Assembly (NCBI RefSeq): GCF_037404875.1
Contig: NZ_JBBELO010000018.1
Coordinates: 91,639 to 155,638 of the forward strand
Reading direction: 5' to 3'
DNA length: 64,000 nucleotides
Source of the DNA: Orlajensenia sp037404875
GTDB lineage: Bacteria > Actinomycetota > Actinomycetes > Actinomycetales > Microbacteriaceae
A program made the position numbers and the translations under genes. Below the pieces are notes generated by a model, which had not been told where the DNA came from, did not search any database, and saw nothing but the letters and a program-made list of their open reading frames with translations. Positions 8,620 to 16,937 of this stretch are shown one piece after another (position 1 is the first letter of the stretch; each line of letters begins with the position of its first letter).

Positions 8620-9420
8620 ATGCCGAACGTTCTCCAGTTCTCTGACGTGACCGTCGTTCGCGGCGGGAATACCATCCTCGATGCGGTGAACTGGGAGGTC
8701 GACGACGACCAGCGCTGGGTGGTGCTCGGACCGAACGGAGCAGGCAAGACGACGCTGCTGCAGATCGCCGCCGCGCTGCTGCACCCGACCAGCGGAACCG
8801 CGGAGCTGCTCGACGAGCGCCTCGGCGCCGTGGACGTGTTCGAGCTGCGCCCCATGATCGGCTTCGCCAGCACGGCGATGGCGCGGCGGGTTCCGGCGCG
8901 CGAGAGCGTGCTGAACGTCGTCATGACCGCCGCCTACTCGGTGACCGGGCGCTGGCACGAGGAGTACGAGGAGATCGATTCCCGGCGGGCGCAGCGCGTG
9001 CTCGCCGAGTGGAAGCTCGACCACCTCGCCGACCGCGAGTTCGGAACGCTCAGCGACGGGGAGCAGAAGCGGGTGCAGATCGCCCGATCGGTCATGACGG
9101 ATCCCGAGTTGCTCCTGCTGGACGAGCCGGCTGCGAGCCTGGACCTCGGCGCGCGCGAGGAGCTGCTGCAGTTGCTCTCCGGCTATGCACAGGAGCCGGC
9201 CTCGCCCGCGTTCGTGATGGTGACGCATCACGTGGAGGAGATTCCCGTCGGCTTCACCCACGCGCTGCTGCTCAAGCAGGGGCGTACGGTCGCATCCGGA
9301 CCCATCGGACAGGCACTCACCTCGCAGACGCTGACGGAGACCTTCGACATGCCGATCGAGCTCACCGAGAGCGATGGTCGCTACACCGCCCGCGCCTCAC
9401 GCGGCGAGGGCGCGGCCTGA
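8620..9420 (+). CDS. stand-alone ABC transporter ATP-binding protein
   Basis: 266-aa ATPase with Walker A GPNGAGKTT (about 38-46), signature LSDGEQKRV, Walker B LLLLDEP and the switch THH. No permease gene is adjacent: glgA is upstream and ribosomal protein L31 downstream. The first motif and overall length fit YbbA/ModF-like single-domain ATPases; in actinobacteria such 'orphan' ATPases often flank rpmE2. Transported substrate, if any, unknown. Start ATG 8620 is 6 nt after TAGCAT. Confidence 0.82.
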   Translation: MPNVLQFSDVTVVRGGNTILDAVNWEVDDDQRWVVLGPNGAGKTTLLQIAAALLHPTSGTAELLDERLGAVDVFELRPMIGFASTAMARRVPARESVLNVVMTAAYSVTGRWHEEYEEIDSRRAQRVLAEWKLDHLADREFGTLSDGEQKRVQIARSVMTDPELLLLDEPAASLDLGAREELLQLLSGYAQEPASPAFVMVTHHVEEIPVGFTHALLLKQGRTVASGPIGQALTSQTLTETFDMPIELTESDGRYTARASRGEGAA

Positions 9421-9463
9421 GATCGTGCGCCGGCAGGCGCTCAGGCACCCGATCGATCTCTGC

Positions 9464-9469
9464 TAAGAT
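9464..9469 (+). promoter_or_regulatory. candidate -10 (TAAGAT) of rpmE2
   Basis: TAAGAT sits in the 132-bp gap after the ABC ATPase and predicts a start near 9476 with a leader of about 75 nt that includes the hairpin at 9496-9526. No good -35 is visible. Confidence 0.45.
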
Positions 9470-9495
9470 TGGTAGCTGGCCCACCGCGGCCCACT

Positions 9496-9526
9496 GTTTC
9501 ATCGCCGTTCGGCGATCTCATGAAAC
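9496..9526 (+). promoter_or_regulatory. structured 5' leader of rpmE2 (candidate L31 autoregulatory element)
   Basis: A nested hairpin: GTTTC at 9496-9500 pairs with GAAAC at 9522-9526, and directly inside it ATCGCCG (9501-9507) pairs with CGGCGAT (9510-9516) around a TT loop, leaving a CTCAT bulge on the 3' side. It ends 26 nt before the L31 start codon. L31 leaders are known autoregulatory RNA families in several phyla; membership here is inference. Confidence 0.45.
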
Positions 9527-9552
9527 CGCATTCGAAACCCAAGGAAGCTCTG

Positions 9553-9810
9553 ATGAAGTCTGACATTCACCCCTCGTACGCACCGGTGGTATTCCGCGAC
9601 CTGGCGTCGGGGGAGTCGTTCCTGACCCGTTCGACGGTCGGCAGCGACAAGACCATCGAGTGGGAAGACGGCAACACCTACCCCGTCATCGACGTCGAGA
9701 TCAGCTCGGCGTCGCACCCGTTCTACACCGGCAAGCAGCGCATCATGGACTCGGCCGGTCGCGTCGAGAAGTTCAACCAGCGCTTCAAGAACTTCGGCGG
9801 AGCCAAGTAG
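9553..9810 (+). CDS. rpmE2: 50S ribosomal protein L31, type B (cysteine-free)
   Basis: 85-aa protein beginning MKSDIHPSYAPVVFRD and containing the type B pattern FLTRSTV...TIEWEDG...YPVIDVEISSASHPFYTG. It has no cysteine, so it is the zinc-independent form of L31 that replaces the zinc-binding form under zinc limitation in many bacteria. ATG 9553 follows AAGGAAG at 9541-9547. A structured leader precedes it and a strong hairpin follows it, suggesting a monocistronic unit. Confidence 0.93.
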   Translation: MKSDIHPSYAPVVFRDLASGESFLTRSTVGSDKTIEWEDGNTYPVIDVEISSASHPFYTGKQRIMDSAGRVEKFNQRFKNFGGAK

Positions 9811-9828
9811 GTCGCACCGCCTCACCGC

Positions 9829-9854
9829 GAGCCCTCGACGCGAGTCGGGGGCTC
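9829..9854 (+). terminator. hairpin terminator after rpmE2
   Basis: Eleven-base-pair stem (one G-T pair) GAGCCCTCGAC / GTCGGGGGCTC with a GCGA loop, 18 nt after the L31 stop, between convergent genes. No clear T tract follows, as is common in high-GC actinobacteria. Confidence 0.55.
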
Positions 9855-9873
9855 ACGTGCGTTAACCGGCGCC

Positions 9874-11397
9874 TCAGCGCTCCGGCCAGGCCCCCGACGT
9901 GGTGAACTCGGGGTCCTTTTCGCGGCGCATCCACTCCTGGAAGCTCTCGGCGTGCTCACGGCACCAGTCGACCTGGCGGGCGTGCAGGTCTTCTGCGGTC
10001 ATCGCCAGGGCATGCGGGTAGCGACGGGCGATGGCCTGGGCCAGATGGCCGGCGGCGATGGCATCCGCGCCGGCATCGTGCGCCGCCGTGAGCACGACCC
10101 CGTAGTGCTCGGTCGCGGCGCTCAGCGTGCGCTTGCCCTTGCGGTAGCGATCCACGGCCTTGTCGATGACGAACGGGTCGATGATCGGCGCCGGCGTGGC
10201 CAACGGGGCGATGCCGTAGCGGCGGGCCTCGCGGTTGAGGATGGTGAGGTCATAGGCGGCGTTGTATGCCACGAGGGGAATGCCGGCGTCCAGATGCCCG
10301 CGTACGGCGTTGACGATCTCGGTGATCGCCTCAGCGGCGACCCGGCCGTAGATGCGCACGTACTCGGTCGTCAGGCCGTGCACGGCACTCGCCTGCTCGG
10401 GAATGTCGATGGCGGGATCGACGATCCAGTCGATGCGTTCTGTCACGGTGCCCGCCGCGTCGATGACGGCGACGGTCGCGCTGACGATGCGACTGGTCTC
10501 CACGTCGATTCCGGTGGTCTCGAGGTCGAAGACGGCGAGGGTGTCGCACCAGGTCGCCAGGGGGAGCATCGTCACGGATTCAGGGTAGACAGCACGGCCG
10601 ACATCCCTCGTGAGCCACTCCGCGAAGCTGAGCGTTCCCGTCACATCCGGATGCGGTGGCAGGTTGGCGCCGTTCCGGAATGCGGCCGTCAGCCGTCGGG
10701 GGAGCGGCAGCGGGATGATCGGCCCGTTGCCGAGGTGCGCTGAACGTCGCAGTGACGCGATCGTGTGTGCGGGAAGCACCTCGGGCCCGGCGACGGTGAT
10801 CACCCGCTGGCGTCCCGGAGGGATGACGGCCTCGTCCACGAGCACCCGCGCCACGTCGGCGACTGCGACCGGCTGGAAGCGCAGGCCCGGCGTCCTTGTG
10901 GTCCAGCCGAAGGGCGCCAGCCCGAAGAGCCGGTCGACGAGGTCGTGGAACTGGGTGGCCCGCACGATCGTGAACTGGAGCCCGCTTTCGCGGTAGGCCT
11001 GCTCCTGGGCAACCTTCGCCCGGTAGTAGGGCAGCGGCGTCTGCTCGATTCCGACGATCGAGAGCAGGACGAGCCGGCGCACCTTGGCGATGCGGGCCGC
11101 GGCTGCGACGACCCGTGGCCCGGTGGTGAGGGTCTTCAGGCTCGCCCCGGCGGAGCCGTTGGTCGCGTCGATGACGGCGCTCGCTCCCGTGAGCGCGCCG
11201 ATGAGTCCCACACCGGTGACGATGTCGCCCTGCACGTATTCCACGTCGGCCGACCTGCCCCCGTGCGGCGGCAGGCGGCGGGCGAGCACGCGCACGCGCA
11301 GACCGCGGGCACGGGCATCGGCCACCACCGCGCGACCCGCCGTTCCCGTGCCTCCGAGCACGAGGATCAGCGGCGGCCCCGAGGGGGCATCAGCCAC
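9874..11397 (-). CDS. continuous ORF: NAD(P)H-binding atypical SDR joined to DnaQ-like 3'-5' exonuclease
   Basis: One uninterrupted 507-aa frame. Residues 1-265 are an atypical SDR/NmrA-like protein (LVLGGTGTAGRAVV at 11-24, then VEYVQGDI), whose usual family end, around FAEWLTR, is followed without a stop by a roughly 10-residue link. Residues about 275-507 are a DEDDh exonuclease: FDLETTG is followed by a VAYNAAYDLTIL motif and HDAGADA. The exonuclease half has its own potential start, GTG at 10575, placed 6 nt after TACCCT, so it can be made independently; read from there it is 233 aa. The SDR start (GTG 11397) overlaps treS by 8 nt. Either a true two-domain protein or an SDR that lost its stop codon. 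Confidence 0.75.
   Translation of the reverse strand: MADAPSGPPLILVLGGTGTAGRAVVADARARGLRVRVLARRLPPHGGRSADVEYVQGDIVTGVGLIGALTGASAVIDATNGSAGASLKTLTTGPRVVAAAARIAKVRRLVLLSIVGIEQTPLPYYRAKVAQEQAYRESGLQFTIVRATQFHDLVDRLFGLAPFGWTTRTPGLRFQPVAVADVARVLVDEAVIPPGRQRVITVAGPEVLPAHTIASLRRSAHLGNGPIIPLPLPRRLTAAFRNGANLPPHPDVTGTLSFAEWLTRDVGRAVYPESVTMLPLATWCDTLAVFDLETTGIDVETSRIVSATVAVIDAAGTVTERIDWIVDPAIDIPEQASAVHGLTTEYVRIYGRVAAEAITEIVNAVRGHLDAGIPLVAYNAAYDLTILNREARRYGIAPLATPAPIIDPFVIDKAVDRYRKGKRTLSAATEHYGVVLTAAHDAGADAIAAGHLAQAIARRYPHALAMTAEDLHARQVDWCREHAESFQEWMRREKDPEFTTSGAWPER
10575..10603 (-). promoter_or_regulatory. internal leaderless promoter of the exonuclease half, RecA-independent damage (PafBC) type
   Basis: On the minus strand TGTCG (10603-10599), 11 nt, TACCCT (10587-10582), 6 nt, then GTG at 10575. 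This has the TGTCR-N11-TANNNT layout of the mycobacterial RecA-independent damage promoter. It lies inside the coding sequence of the SDR-exonuclease ORF. Confidence 0.5.
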
Positions 11398-13099
11398 AGT
11401 GCAGCCAGTAGAAGCTCTGGGTCGCGAGGGTGAGGGTGAGCTTGCCCTCGTCGTCGAACGACGGGAAGACGCCGCCGCCGAAGAGGTCGTACAGGCGCGT
11501 GCCGGCCAGGGCGGGGTCTTCGATCGTCACCGAGATGGGGTTGTGCGAGAAGCTGAACACGCACAGCACGGTCTCGGCCTGGTCGCCGCCGTAGGTGCCG
11601 TACCGGGGGGCGCTGCCGTCGTAGTGCCGCAGGAAGGCCAGCGCGGAGTCGTTGTCGGTCTGCAGGAGCGTCAGGTCGCCGAGGCCGAAGACCGGGTGCC
11701 CCTTGCGTACGTGGATGACGTTGCGCACCCAGTGCAGCAGCGAGCGCGACTGGGCCAGCTGCGACTCGACGTTCACCTGGTTGTAGTGGAAGACGAGGGA
11801 CTGCACGACGGGCAGGTAGAGCTTGCCCGGGTCGGCGGCGCTGAAGCCGGCGTTGCGGTCTGGCGTCCACTGCATCGGCGTCCGCGAGGAGTCGCGGTCG
11901 GGGAGCCAGATGTTGTCGCCCATGCCGATCTCATCGCCGTAGTAGAGGAAGGGGCTTCCCGGGAGCGAGAACAGCAGGGCGTGGGCGAGCTCCAGCTCCG
12001 CCCGTGAGTTGTCGAGCAGGGGCGCCAGGCGCCGGCGGATGCCGACGTTCGACCGCATGCGCGGGTCGTAGGCGTACCAGCCGTACATCGCCTGCCGATA
12101 CTCCTCCGAGACCATCTCGAGCGTCAGCTCGTCGTGGTTGCGCAGGAAGACGCCCCAGCCGGCCGAAGCAGGCACGTCGGTCGTCTCGGAGAGCACTCGC
12201 TTCAGCTCCTCGGCCTGCTGCGAGCGCAGGGCGTAGAAGATGCGGGGCATCACCGGGAAGTCGAAGGCCATGTGGCATTCGGGCTCCTCCTCGGTGCCGA
12301 AGAACGCCGCGACCTCACGCGGCCACTGGTTCGCCTCGGCGATCATCACGCGGCCGGGGTAGTCGCGGTCGATCATGGCCCGCATGCGCTTGACGAACTC
12401 GTGGGTCTCGGGCTCGCCCTCGCCGTTGCCCTCGTCGGACTCGTAGAAGTAGGGCACCGCATCCAGTCGCAGACCATCGACCCCCATGTCGAGCCAGAAC
12501 CGGACAATGTCGAAGACGGCCTCGTGCACCGCCGGGTTCTCGAAGTTCAGGTCGGGCTGGTGCGAGAAGAAGCGGTGGAAGTAGAACTGGCGGCGCACCG
12601 AGTCGAAGGCCCAGTTGGAGTCCTCGGTGTCGACGAAGATGATGCGGATGTCGGGCCACTTGTCGTCGGTGTCGTTCCAGACGTAGAAGTCGCCGTAGGG
12701 GCCATCGGGATCTTCCCGGGAGGCCTGGAACCACTCGTGCTGGTCGCTCGTGTGGTTCAGCGGAAGGTCGATGACGATGCGCATGTCGCGCTCGTGCGCC
12801 TTCGTCACGAGCTCGCGGAACTCGTCGACCGTTCCGAACTCGGGCAGCACCGATTTGTAGTCGGAGATGTCGTACCCGCCGTCTCGCAGCGGCGAGGCGA
12901 AGACCGGCGGGATCCACAGGGCGTCGATGCCGAGCCATTGCAGGTAGTCGAGCTTGGAGATCAGGCCGGCGATGTCGCCCGTTCCGTCGCCGTTGGCGTC
13001 GACGAAGGAGCGCACCATCACCTCGTAGAAGACGCTGCGCTTGTACCACTGGGGATCGAGGGTGAGTCCGGGCAACTGGATGGGCGCGGTGAAGGTCAC
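11390..13099 (-). CDS. treS: trehalose synthase (maltose alpha-D-glucosyltransferase)
   Basis: 569-aa GH13 enzyme with the TreS N-terminus (WYKRSVFYEVMVRSF). Catalytic motifs are DGLRLDA (Asp about 208-213), IAEANQWP (Glu about 252) and NHDELT (about 322). It interconverts maltose and trehalose by intramolecular transfer, and in actinobacteria it feeds the GlgE/alpha-glucan pathway, which fits glgC/glgA nearby. No maltokinase domain is fused and no pep2 or glgE is in the window. GTG 13099 lies 6 nt after TAGACT. The SDR-exonuclease ORF overlaps its end by 8 nt, so they share a transcript. Confidence 0.9.
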   Translation of the reverse strand: MTFTAPIQLPGLTLDPQWYKRSVFYEVMVRSFVDANGDGTGDIAGLISKLDYLQWLGIDALWIPPVFASPLRDGGYDISDYKSVLPEFGTVDEFRELVTKAHERDMRIVIDLPLNHTSDQHEWFQASREDPDGPYGDFYVWNDTDDKWPDIRIIFVDTEDSNWAFDSVRRQFYFHRFFSHQPDLNFENPAVHEAVFDIVRFWLDMGVDGLRLDAVPYFYESDEGNGEGEPETHEFVKRMRAMIDRDYPGRVMIAEANQWPREVAAFFGTEEEPECHMAFDFPVMPRIFYALRSQQAEELKRVLSETTDVPASAGWGVFLRNHDELTLEMVSEEYRQAMYGWYAYDPRMRSNVGIRRRLAPLLDNSRAELELAHALLFSLPGSPFLYYGDEIGMGDNIWLPDRDSSRTPMQWTPDRNAGFSAADPGKLYLPVVQSLVFHYNQVNVESQLAQSRSLLHWVRNVIHVRKGHPVFGLGDLTLLQTDNDSALAFLRHYDGSAPRYGTYGGDQAETVLCVFSFSHNPISVTIEDPALAGTRLYDLFGGGVFPSFDDEGKLTLTLATQSFYWLHCG

Positions 13100-13105
13100 T
13101 CTCCG

Positions 13106-13111
13106 AGTCTA
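13106..13111 (-). promoter_or_regulatory. leaderless -10 (TAGACT) of treS
   Basis: TAGACT, CGGAGA spacer, GTG at 13099 on the minus strand. Confidence 0.55.
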
Positions 13112-13191
13112 AGAGGGAGCGTTCGCTCTCTGTCCAACGGTTGACAGCGGCGGTGTGTCGTCGTGCCCGTCGCCGCCGCGCAGAGACACCT

Positions 13192-13197
13192 TAGACT
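13192..13197 (+). promoter_or_regulatory. leaderless -10 (TAGACT) of the hydrolase-glycosyltransferase pair
   Basis: TAGACT followed by 7 nt and ATG 13205; divergent from treS. Confidence 0.5.
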
Positions 13198-13204
13198 TAC
13201 TGCG

Positions 13205-14086
13205 ATGACCGCTCCCTCGCCGTATGCCGCCGCGCTGGCGCGCATCCCCGTGGTCGAGCGCTCGCTGTCTGCGGCCGGCAGTACGACCCGCTACTGGGAG
13301 TACGGCGACGCGGATGCCGAGACGACCATCGTCGCCGTGCACGGGTTCCGGGGTGATCACCACGGGCTGGAACCCGTCGTTGCGCAGTTGCCGCAGTTCC
13401 GCATCATCTCGCCCGACCTGCCCGGCTTCGGTCTCTCCGATCCCCTTCCGGCCGGTCACGACATCGACGCGTACGTCGGGTGGTTGCGCGCGTTCCTGGA
13501 GGGCCTCGAGGTGCGCGGCCGTCTTGTGCTGCTGGGGCACTCCTTCGGCTCGATCGTCGCCTCCGCAGCCGTCGCGGCCGGCGTGGAGGTCGATGACCTC
13601 ATCCTCGTCAATCCCATCGGCGCGCCGGCGCTCGAGGGCCCGCGGGGCGTCATGACCCGGCTCGCCGTGCTCTACTACCGGGCCGGCGCTGCGCTGCCCG
13701 AGCGGGCGGGCTTCGCCCTGCTGCGCAACCGCGTCATCGTGCGGGTGATGAGCATCTCGATGGCCAAGACGAAGGACCGCGACCTGCGCCGATTCGTGCA
13801 CGACCAGCACGACCGCTACTTCTCGGCGTTCAGCGATCGCGACGTCGTCCTCGAGGCGTTCCGGGCATCCGTCAGCCACGACGTGAGCGAGTACGCCCAT
13901 GACATCACGACCCGTACGCTGCTCATCGCGGCCGAGAAGGACGACATCACGCCGCTCGCCGCCGAGGTGCGCCTGCAGACGCTCTTCCCGGATGCCGAGC
14001 TCCAGGTGATCGAAGACGTGGGGCACCTCATCCACTACGAGACCCCCCTCGCCGCCGCCGAGCACATCCGGAGCTTCCTCACGTGA
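13205..14086 (+). CDS. alpha/beta hydrolase
   Basis: 293-aa alpha/beta-fold hydrolase. The oxyanion region HGFRGDHHG is followed by the nucleophile elbow GHSFGS (about 112-117), and a C-terminal VGHLIHYE gives the catalytic histidine; the acid is probably in EKDDITP. Substrate unknown. It is coupled by a GTGA overlap to the following glycosyltransferase, so a role in envelope carbohydrate or lipid processing is possible, but this is inference. ATG 13205 is the leaderless start. Confidence 0.82.
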   Translation: MTAPSPYAAALARIPVVERSLSAAGSTTRYWEYGDADAETTIVAVHGFRGDHHGLEPVVAQLPQFRIISPDLPGFGLSDPLPAGHDIDAYVGWLRAFLEGLEVRGRLVLLGHSFGSIVASAAVAAGVEVDDLILVNPIGAPALEGPRGVMTRLAVLYYRAGAALPERAGFALLRNRVIVRVMSISMAKTKDRDLRRFVHDQHDRYFSAFSDRDVVLEAFRASVSHDVSEYAHDITTRTLLIAAEKDDITPLAAEVRLQTLFPDAELQVIEDVGHLIHYETPLAAAEHIRSFLT

Positions 14087-15162
14087 AAATCGTCTTCGAC
14101 TGCCGCTACACGCGGTTCGACCGACATGATGGCATCAGCCGGTACACCGCGAGCCTCGTCGAAGCATTCGCCCGCCTGCATCCGGTCACGATGCTCATCA
14201 GCGATCACCGCCAGCTCGACCTGCTGCCCGACCTGCCCTGGCAACTCGTGGCGAGCCCGACGAGCGCCCGGGACCCCTTCGTCGCCCGGCAGGTGAACCG
14301 GCTGAAGCCCGATGTGGTCTACACGCCCATGCAGACCATGGGCTCATGGGGCCGGCGCTACGCGTTCGTGCTGACGGTGCACGACCTCATCTACTACACG
14401 AACCGCACCCCGCCCCGGAACCTGCCGTTGGCCATCCGCGGACTCTGGCGGCTCTACCACCTGGCGTGGTGGCCGCAGCGCCTCCTCCTGAACCGGGCGG
14501 ACGCGGTCGCGACGGTCTCGCACACGACGGCGGAACTGATCGCGCGGCATTCGCTGACCCACCGGCCGGTCACCGTCATCCCCAATGCGGCGCCGCCCCT
14601 TCCCGGCGAGGACGTGCCGGTGCGGGCGCGGCCCCAGCAGCGCTCGCTCGTCTACATGGGCTCGTTCATGCCGTACAAGAACGTCGAGGCGCTCGTTCGG
14701 GCCGTGGCGCTGGTGCCGGGAACCCGGCTGCACCTGATGAGCGGAGTGAGCGACGCCGACCGGCGGCGACTGACGGCACTCGCCCCGCAGGCCGACCTCG
14801 TCTTCCACGACGGCGCCACCGACGCCGAGTACGCCGACATCCTGAGGCACGCGACCGCGCTCGTCTCCACCTCCCTCGATGAGGGCTTCGGCATTCCGCT
14901 CGTCGAGGCCATGTCGGTCGGTACGCCCATCGTCGTCAGCGACATCCCGATCTTCCGCGAGATCGGGGGAGCGGCAGCCCTCTACGTGGATCCGAAGGAT
15001 CCGAAGGCGATCGCCGCGGGCATCCTCTCGCTCGACGCGCCCGGAGACTGGGAGCGTCGCTCGCTCGCGGGACGCACCGAGGCTGCCCGGTTCACGTGGG
15101 AGGGTTCTGCCCGCAAGCTGCTGGCCCTGCTCGAGCAGACGGTGGCCGCGCGCCGCCGTTGA
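14083..15162 (+). CDS. glycosyltransferase family 4 protein
   Basis: 359-aa GT4 enzyme: N-terminal CRYTRFDRHDGISRYT, a middle TVHDLIYYTN segment, and the C-terminal nucleotide-sugar motif SLDEGFGIPLVEAMSVGTPIV with the E-x7-E spacing. It retains the GT-B layout of mannosyl- or glucosyltransferases; acceptor unknown. GTG 14083 overlaps the hydrolase stop by 4 nt. A short hairpin (GAGCAC...GTGCTC, 15161-15179) follows the stop. Confidence 0.85.
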   Translation: MKIVFDCRYTRFDRHDGISRYTASLVEAFARLHPVTMLISDHRQLDLLPDLPWQLVASPTSARDPFVARQVNRLKPDVVYTPMQTMGSWGRRYAFVLTVHDLIYYTNRTPPRNLPLAIRGLWRLYHLAWWPQRLLLNRADAVATVSHTTAELIARHSLTHRPVTVIPNAAPPLPGEDVPVRARPQQRSLVYMGSFMPYKNVEALVRAVALVPGTRLHLMSGVSDADRRRLTALAPQADLVFHDGATDAEYADILRHATALVSTSLDEGFGIPLVEAMSVGTPIVVSDIPIFREIGGAAALYVDPKDPKAIAAGILSLDAPGDWERRSLAGRTEAARFTWEGSARKLLALLEQTVAARRR

Positions 15163-15187
15163 GCACCGCGGGTGTGCTCGCGATGAC

Positions 15188-15493
15188 TCAGCTGGAGACG
15201 GGCTTCGGCTCCTCTTCGAGGAAGACTCCGCCCGGACGGCCCGAAGCGGTCATGAGCTGTTCGACCCACTCGCGGTTGATCGTAGGCGTGCGCGAGCCGC
15301 TGTACGCGTAGTGGATGCCCACGCCGTTGTCGATCCAGAGCGCACGCCGTCCGCTGCCGAGTTCGAAAGGCTGCAGCCACGAGAGCACGAAGGGCTCGTG
15401 CCGTCTCAGCTTCGTCGTGAGCACCAGCTGCAGGTGGGCGAGCACCCGGTCCTCGAATTCGAAGCCCTCGTGGTCGTAGAAGAGTGTGCCCAC
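15188..15493 (-). CDS. DUF7882-like small protein (Microbacteriaceae type, formerly mislabelled DNA ligase)
   Basis: 101-aa protein beginning with GTG 15493 (GTLFYDHEGFEFEDR). Short proteins with this N-terminus are abundant in Microbacteriaceae and were long annotated as ATP-dependent DNA ligase, for which no ligase motif (KxDG) is visible here. It contains a WIDNGVGIHYAYSGSRTP segment. A candidate -10 TAATCT is at 15537-15542. Divergent from the 83-aa gene. Function unknown. Confidence 0.75.
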   Translation of the reverse strand: MGTLFYDHEGFEFEDRVLAHLQLVLTTKLRRHEPFVLSWLQPFELGSGRRALWIDNGVGIHYAYSGSRTPTINREWVEQLMTASGRPGGVFLEEEPKPVSS

Positions 15494-15646
15494 GCGAAGT
15501 CCGTCCGATCCAGTGCCGCGTTCGGGCACCCGTAGAAGATTACAGTGCGCGGAAGGGCCCCTCGTGCAGTTCACCTGCCGAGGGCCGGTAGCCTTGCTGG
15601 GGCGAAGACGTCGGTCTCGCCGTACTGAGTGAATGGAGCGCGCCGC

Positions 15647-15898
15647 GTGGTGATCAACAGACTGACGGTCGATGGCAAGGACTACTTCCTCCCCGACCCC
15701 ATCGATGAGCTGCGCACCCAGATCCTCGGTGCCGTGCAAGCAGGCGGCGGCTACGTCAACATCCCGCCGCTGCGCGGAGGTCCCGGCATCGACATCCTGT
15801 TCTCGCCGGGCATGCCGGTCACCTGGACCAAGATCGAAGTGAACGAGAGCACCGAGGCTGCCGCGGACCCGAACGCGGACACCGACTTCGACTTCTGA
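15647..15898 (+). CDS. conserved hypothetical protein, 83 aa
   Basis: Starts MVINRLTVDGKDYFLPD at GTG 15647, with GGAG at 15635-15638 about 8 nt upstream; GTG 15650 is an equally placed alternative. A middle GGGYVNIPPLRGGPGIDILFS region is followed by an acidic tail ending DTDFDF. No known domain recognised. It is divergently paired with the DUF7882-like gene; a candidate -10 TAGCCT is at 15589-15594. Probably a small cytosolic protein. Confidence 0.7.
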   Translation: MVINRLTVDGKDYFLPDPIDELRTQILGAVQAGGGYVNIPPLRGGPGIDILFSPGMPVTWTKIEVNESTEAAADPNADTDFDF

Positions 15899-15927
15899 GC
15901 TGCTGACGCCGTGACGAGCGTCGAGGC

Positions 15928-16713
15928 CTACTGCCGGTTCTCCAGCAGAAGCGCCTCGACCTCGACGCGCGGCAGCGGCCGCGCGATCAGGTAACCCTGC
16001 GCACGATCGCAGCGCAGTCGACGGGCACGCTGCAGGTCCGCAGGCGTCTCCACGCCCTCCGCAACGACGCGGATGCCGCGATCCTTGACCAGGCCGATGA
16101 CGGTGGCCAGCATCCGATTGCCGATGGCGCTGTCGTCCTGCACGATGGTGCGGTCGATCTTCAATTCACTCGCCGGCAGGCTCATGAGCTGCTCGACCGA
16201 GGTGTGGCCGGTGCCGAAGTCGTCGATCGAGATGCCCACGCCCGTTCCACGCACCTGCGAAAGCCGCTCGGAAACGGCCTCGAGGTCGTCGATCCGCTCG
16301 CTCTCCGTGATCTCGATCGTCAGGCGTCCCGCCTCGATGCCGGCGTGGCCGACGTAGCCCTCCAGGTCGCCGAAGAAGCGGTCGTCATCGAGTTGCCTGG
16401 CCGAGACGTTGACGGAGACCTCGATGGCCAGCCCCTGGGCGTCCCAGTCAGCGGCGAGGCGGCAGGCGTCGGCCAGCATGAAGCGGCCGATGTCGTGGAT
16501 GGCTCCCGTCGCCTCGGCGAGGGGGATGAAGACGTCGGGCGGCACGAGGCCGAGCTCGGGATGCTGCCACCGGCTCAGCGATTCCACGGCGACGAACGCC
16601 CCGGTCGCCAAGTCGACCTGGGGCTGATAGCGAGCGACGATCTGGCCGAGGTCGACGGCCACGGCGAGGTCGCGCCTGAGGCGCTCCTCCGTCGTCGCTT
16701 CAGTGGAGCTCAT
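15928..16713 (-). CDS. EAL-domain protein, probable c-di-GMP phosphodiesterase
   Basis: 261-aa single-domain EAL protein with no sensor or membrane segment. The signature reads VAVESLSRW, so the EAL triplet is ESL with the metal-binding Glu kept. Further catalytic elements are SVNVSARQL, IEITESE, the loop-6 motif DDFGTG (about 173-178), SELKIDR and VVAEGVET, so activity is likely. It would degrade c-di-GMP. It is divergent, across 224 bp, from an RsbQ-like hydrolase coupled to a GGDEF protein, which places a synthase and a degrading enzyme side by side. Confidence 0.88.
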   Translation of the reverse strand: MSSTEATTEERLRRDLAVAVDLGQIVARYQPQVDLATGAFVAVESLSRWQHPELGLVPPDVFIPLAEATGAIHDIGRFMLADACRLAADWDAQGLAIEVSVNVSARQLDDDRFFGDLEGYVGHAGIEAGRLTIEITESERIDDLEAVSERLSQVRGTGVGISIDDFGTGHTSVEQLMSLPASELKIDRTIVQDDSAIGNRMLATVIGLVKDRGIRVVAEGVETPADLQRARRLRCDRAQGYLIARPLPRVEVEALLLENRQ

Positions 16714-16937
16714 TGCATGCGTCCCGTCGTCTTTTCCGGATACTCGATTCTCGATCGTGCAGAGAAGCCGGAAATTCGTCAACCGCCCTATCCGTCGATT
16801 TCCATGCGCTACTCTACGTTCTCCCGGGCGATCGAAGCCGCAATGAGGGCGATGACAGGGCCTCCGGTTATGCTTGCTCCGGCCGTGACCTTCATCGCCG
16901 ATCCGGCCCCGCCGGAGCCCCGACAGAGGAGCCCCAG

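Noticed and set aside
13141..13146. TTGACA upstream of the hydrolase gene
   Set aside because: It is 45 nt from the TAGACT hexamer, too far to act as its -35.
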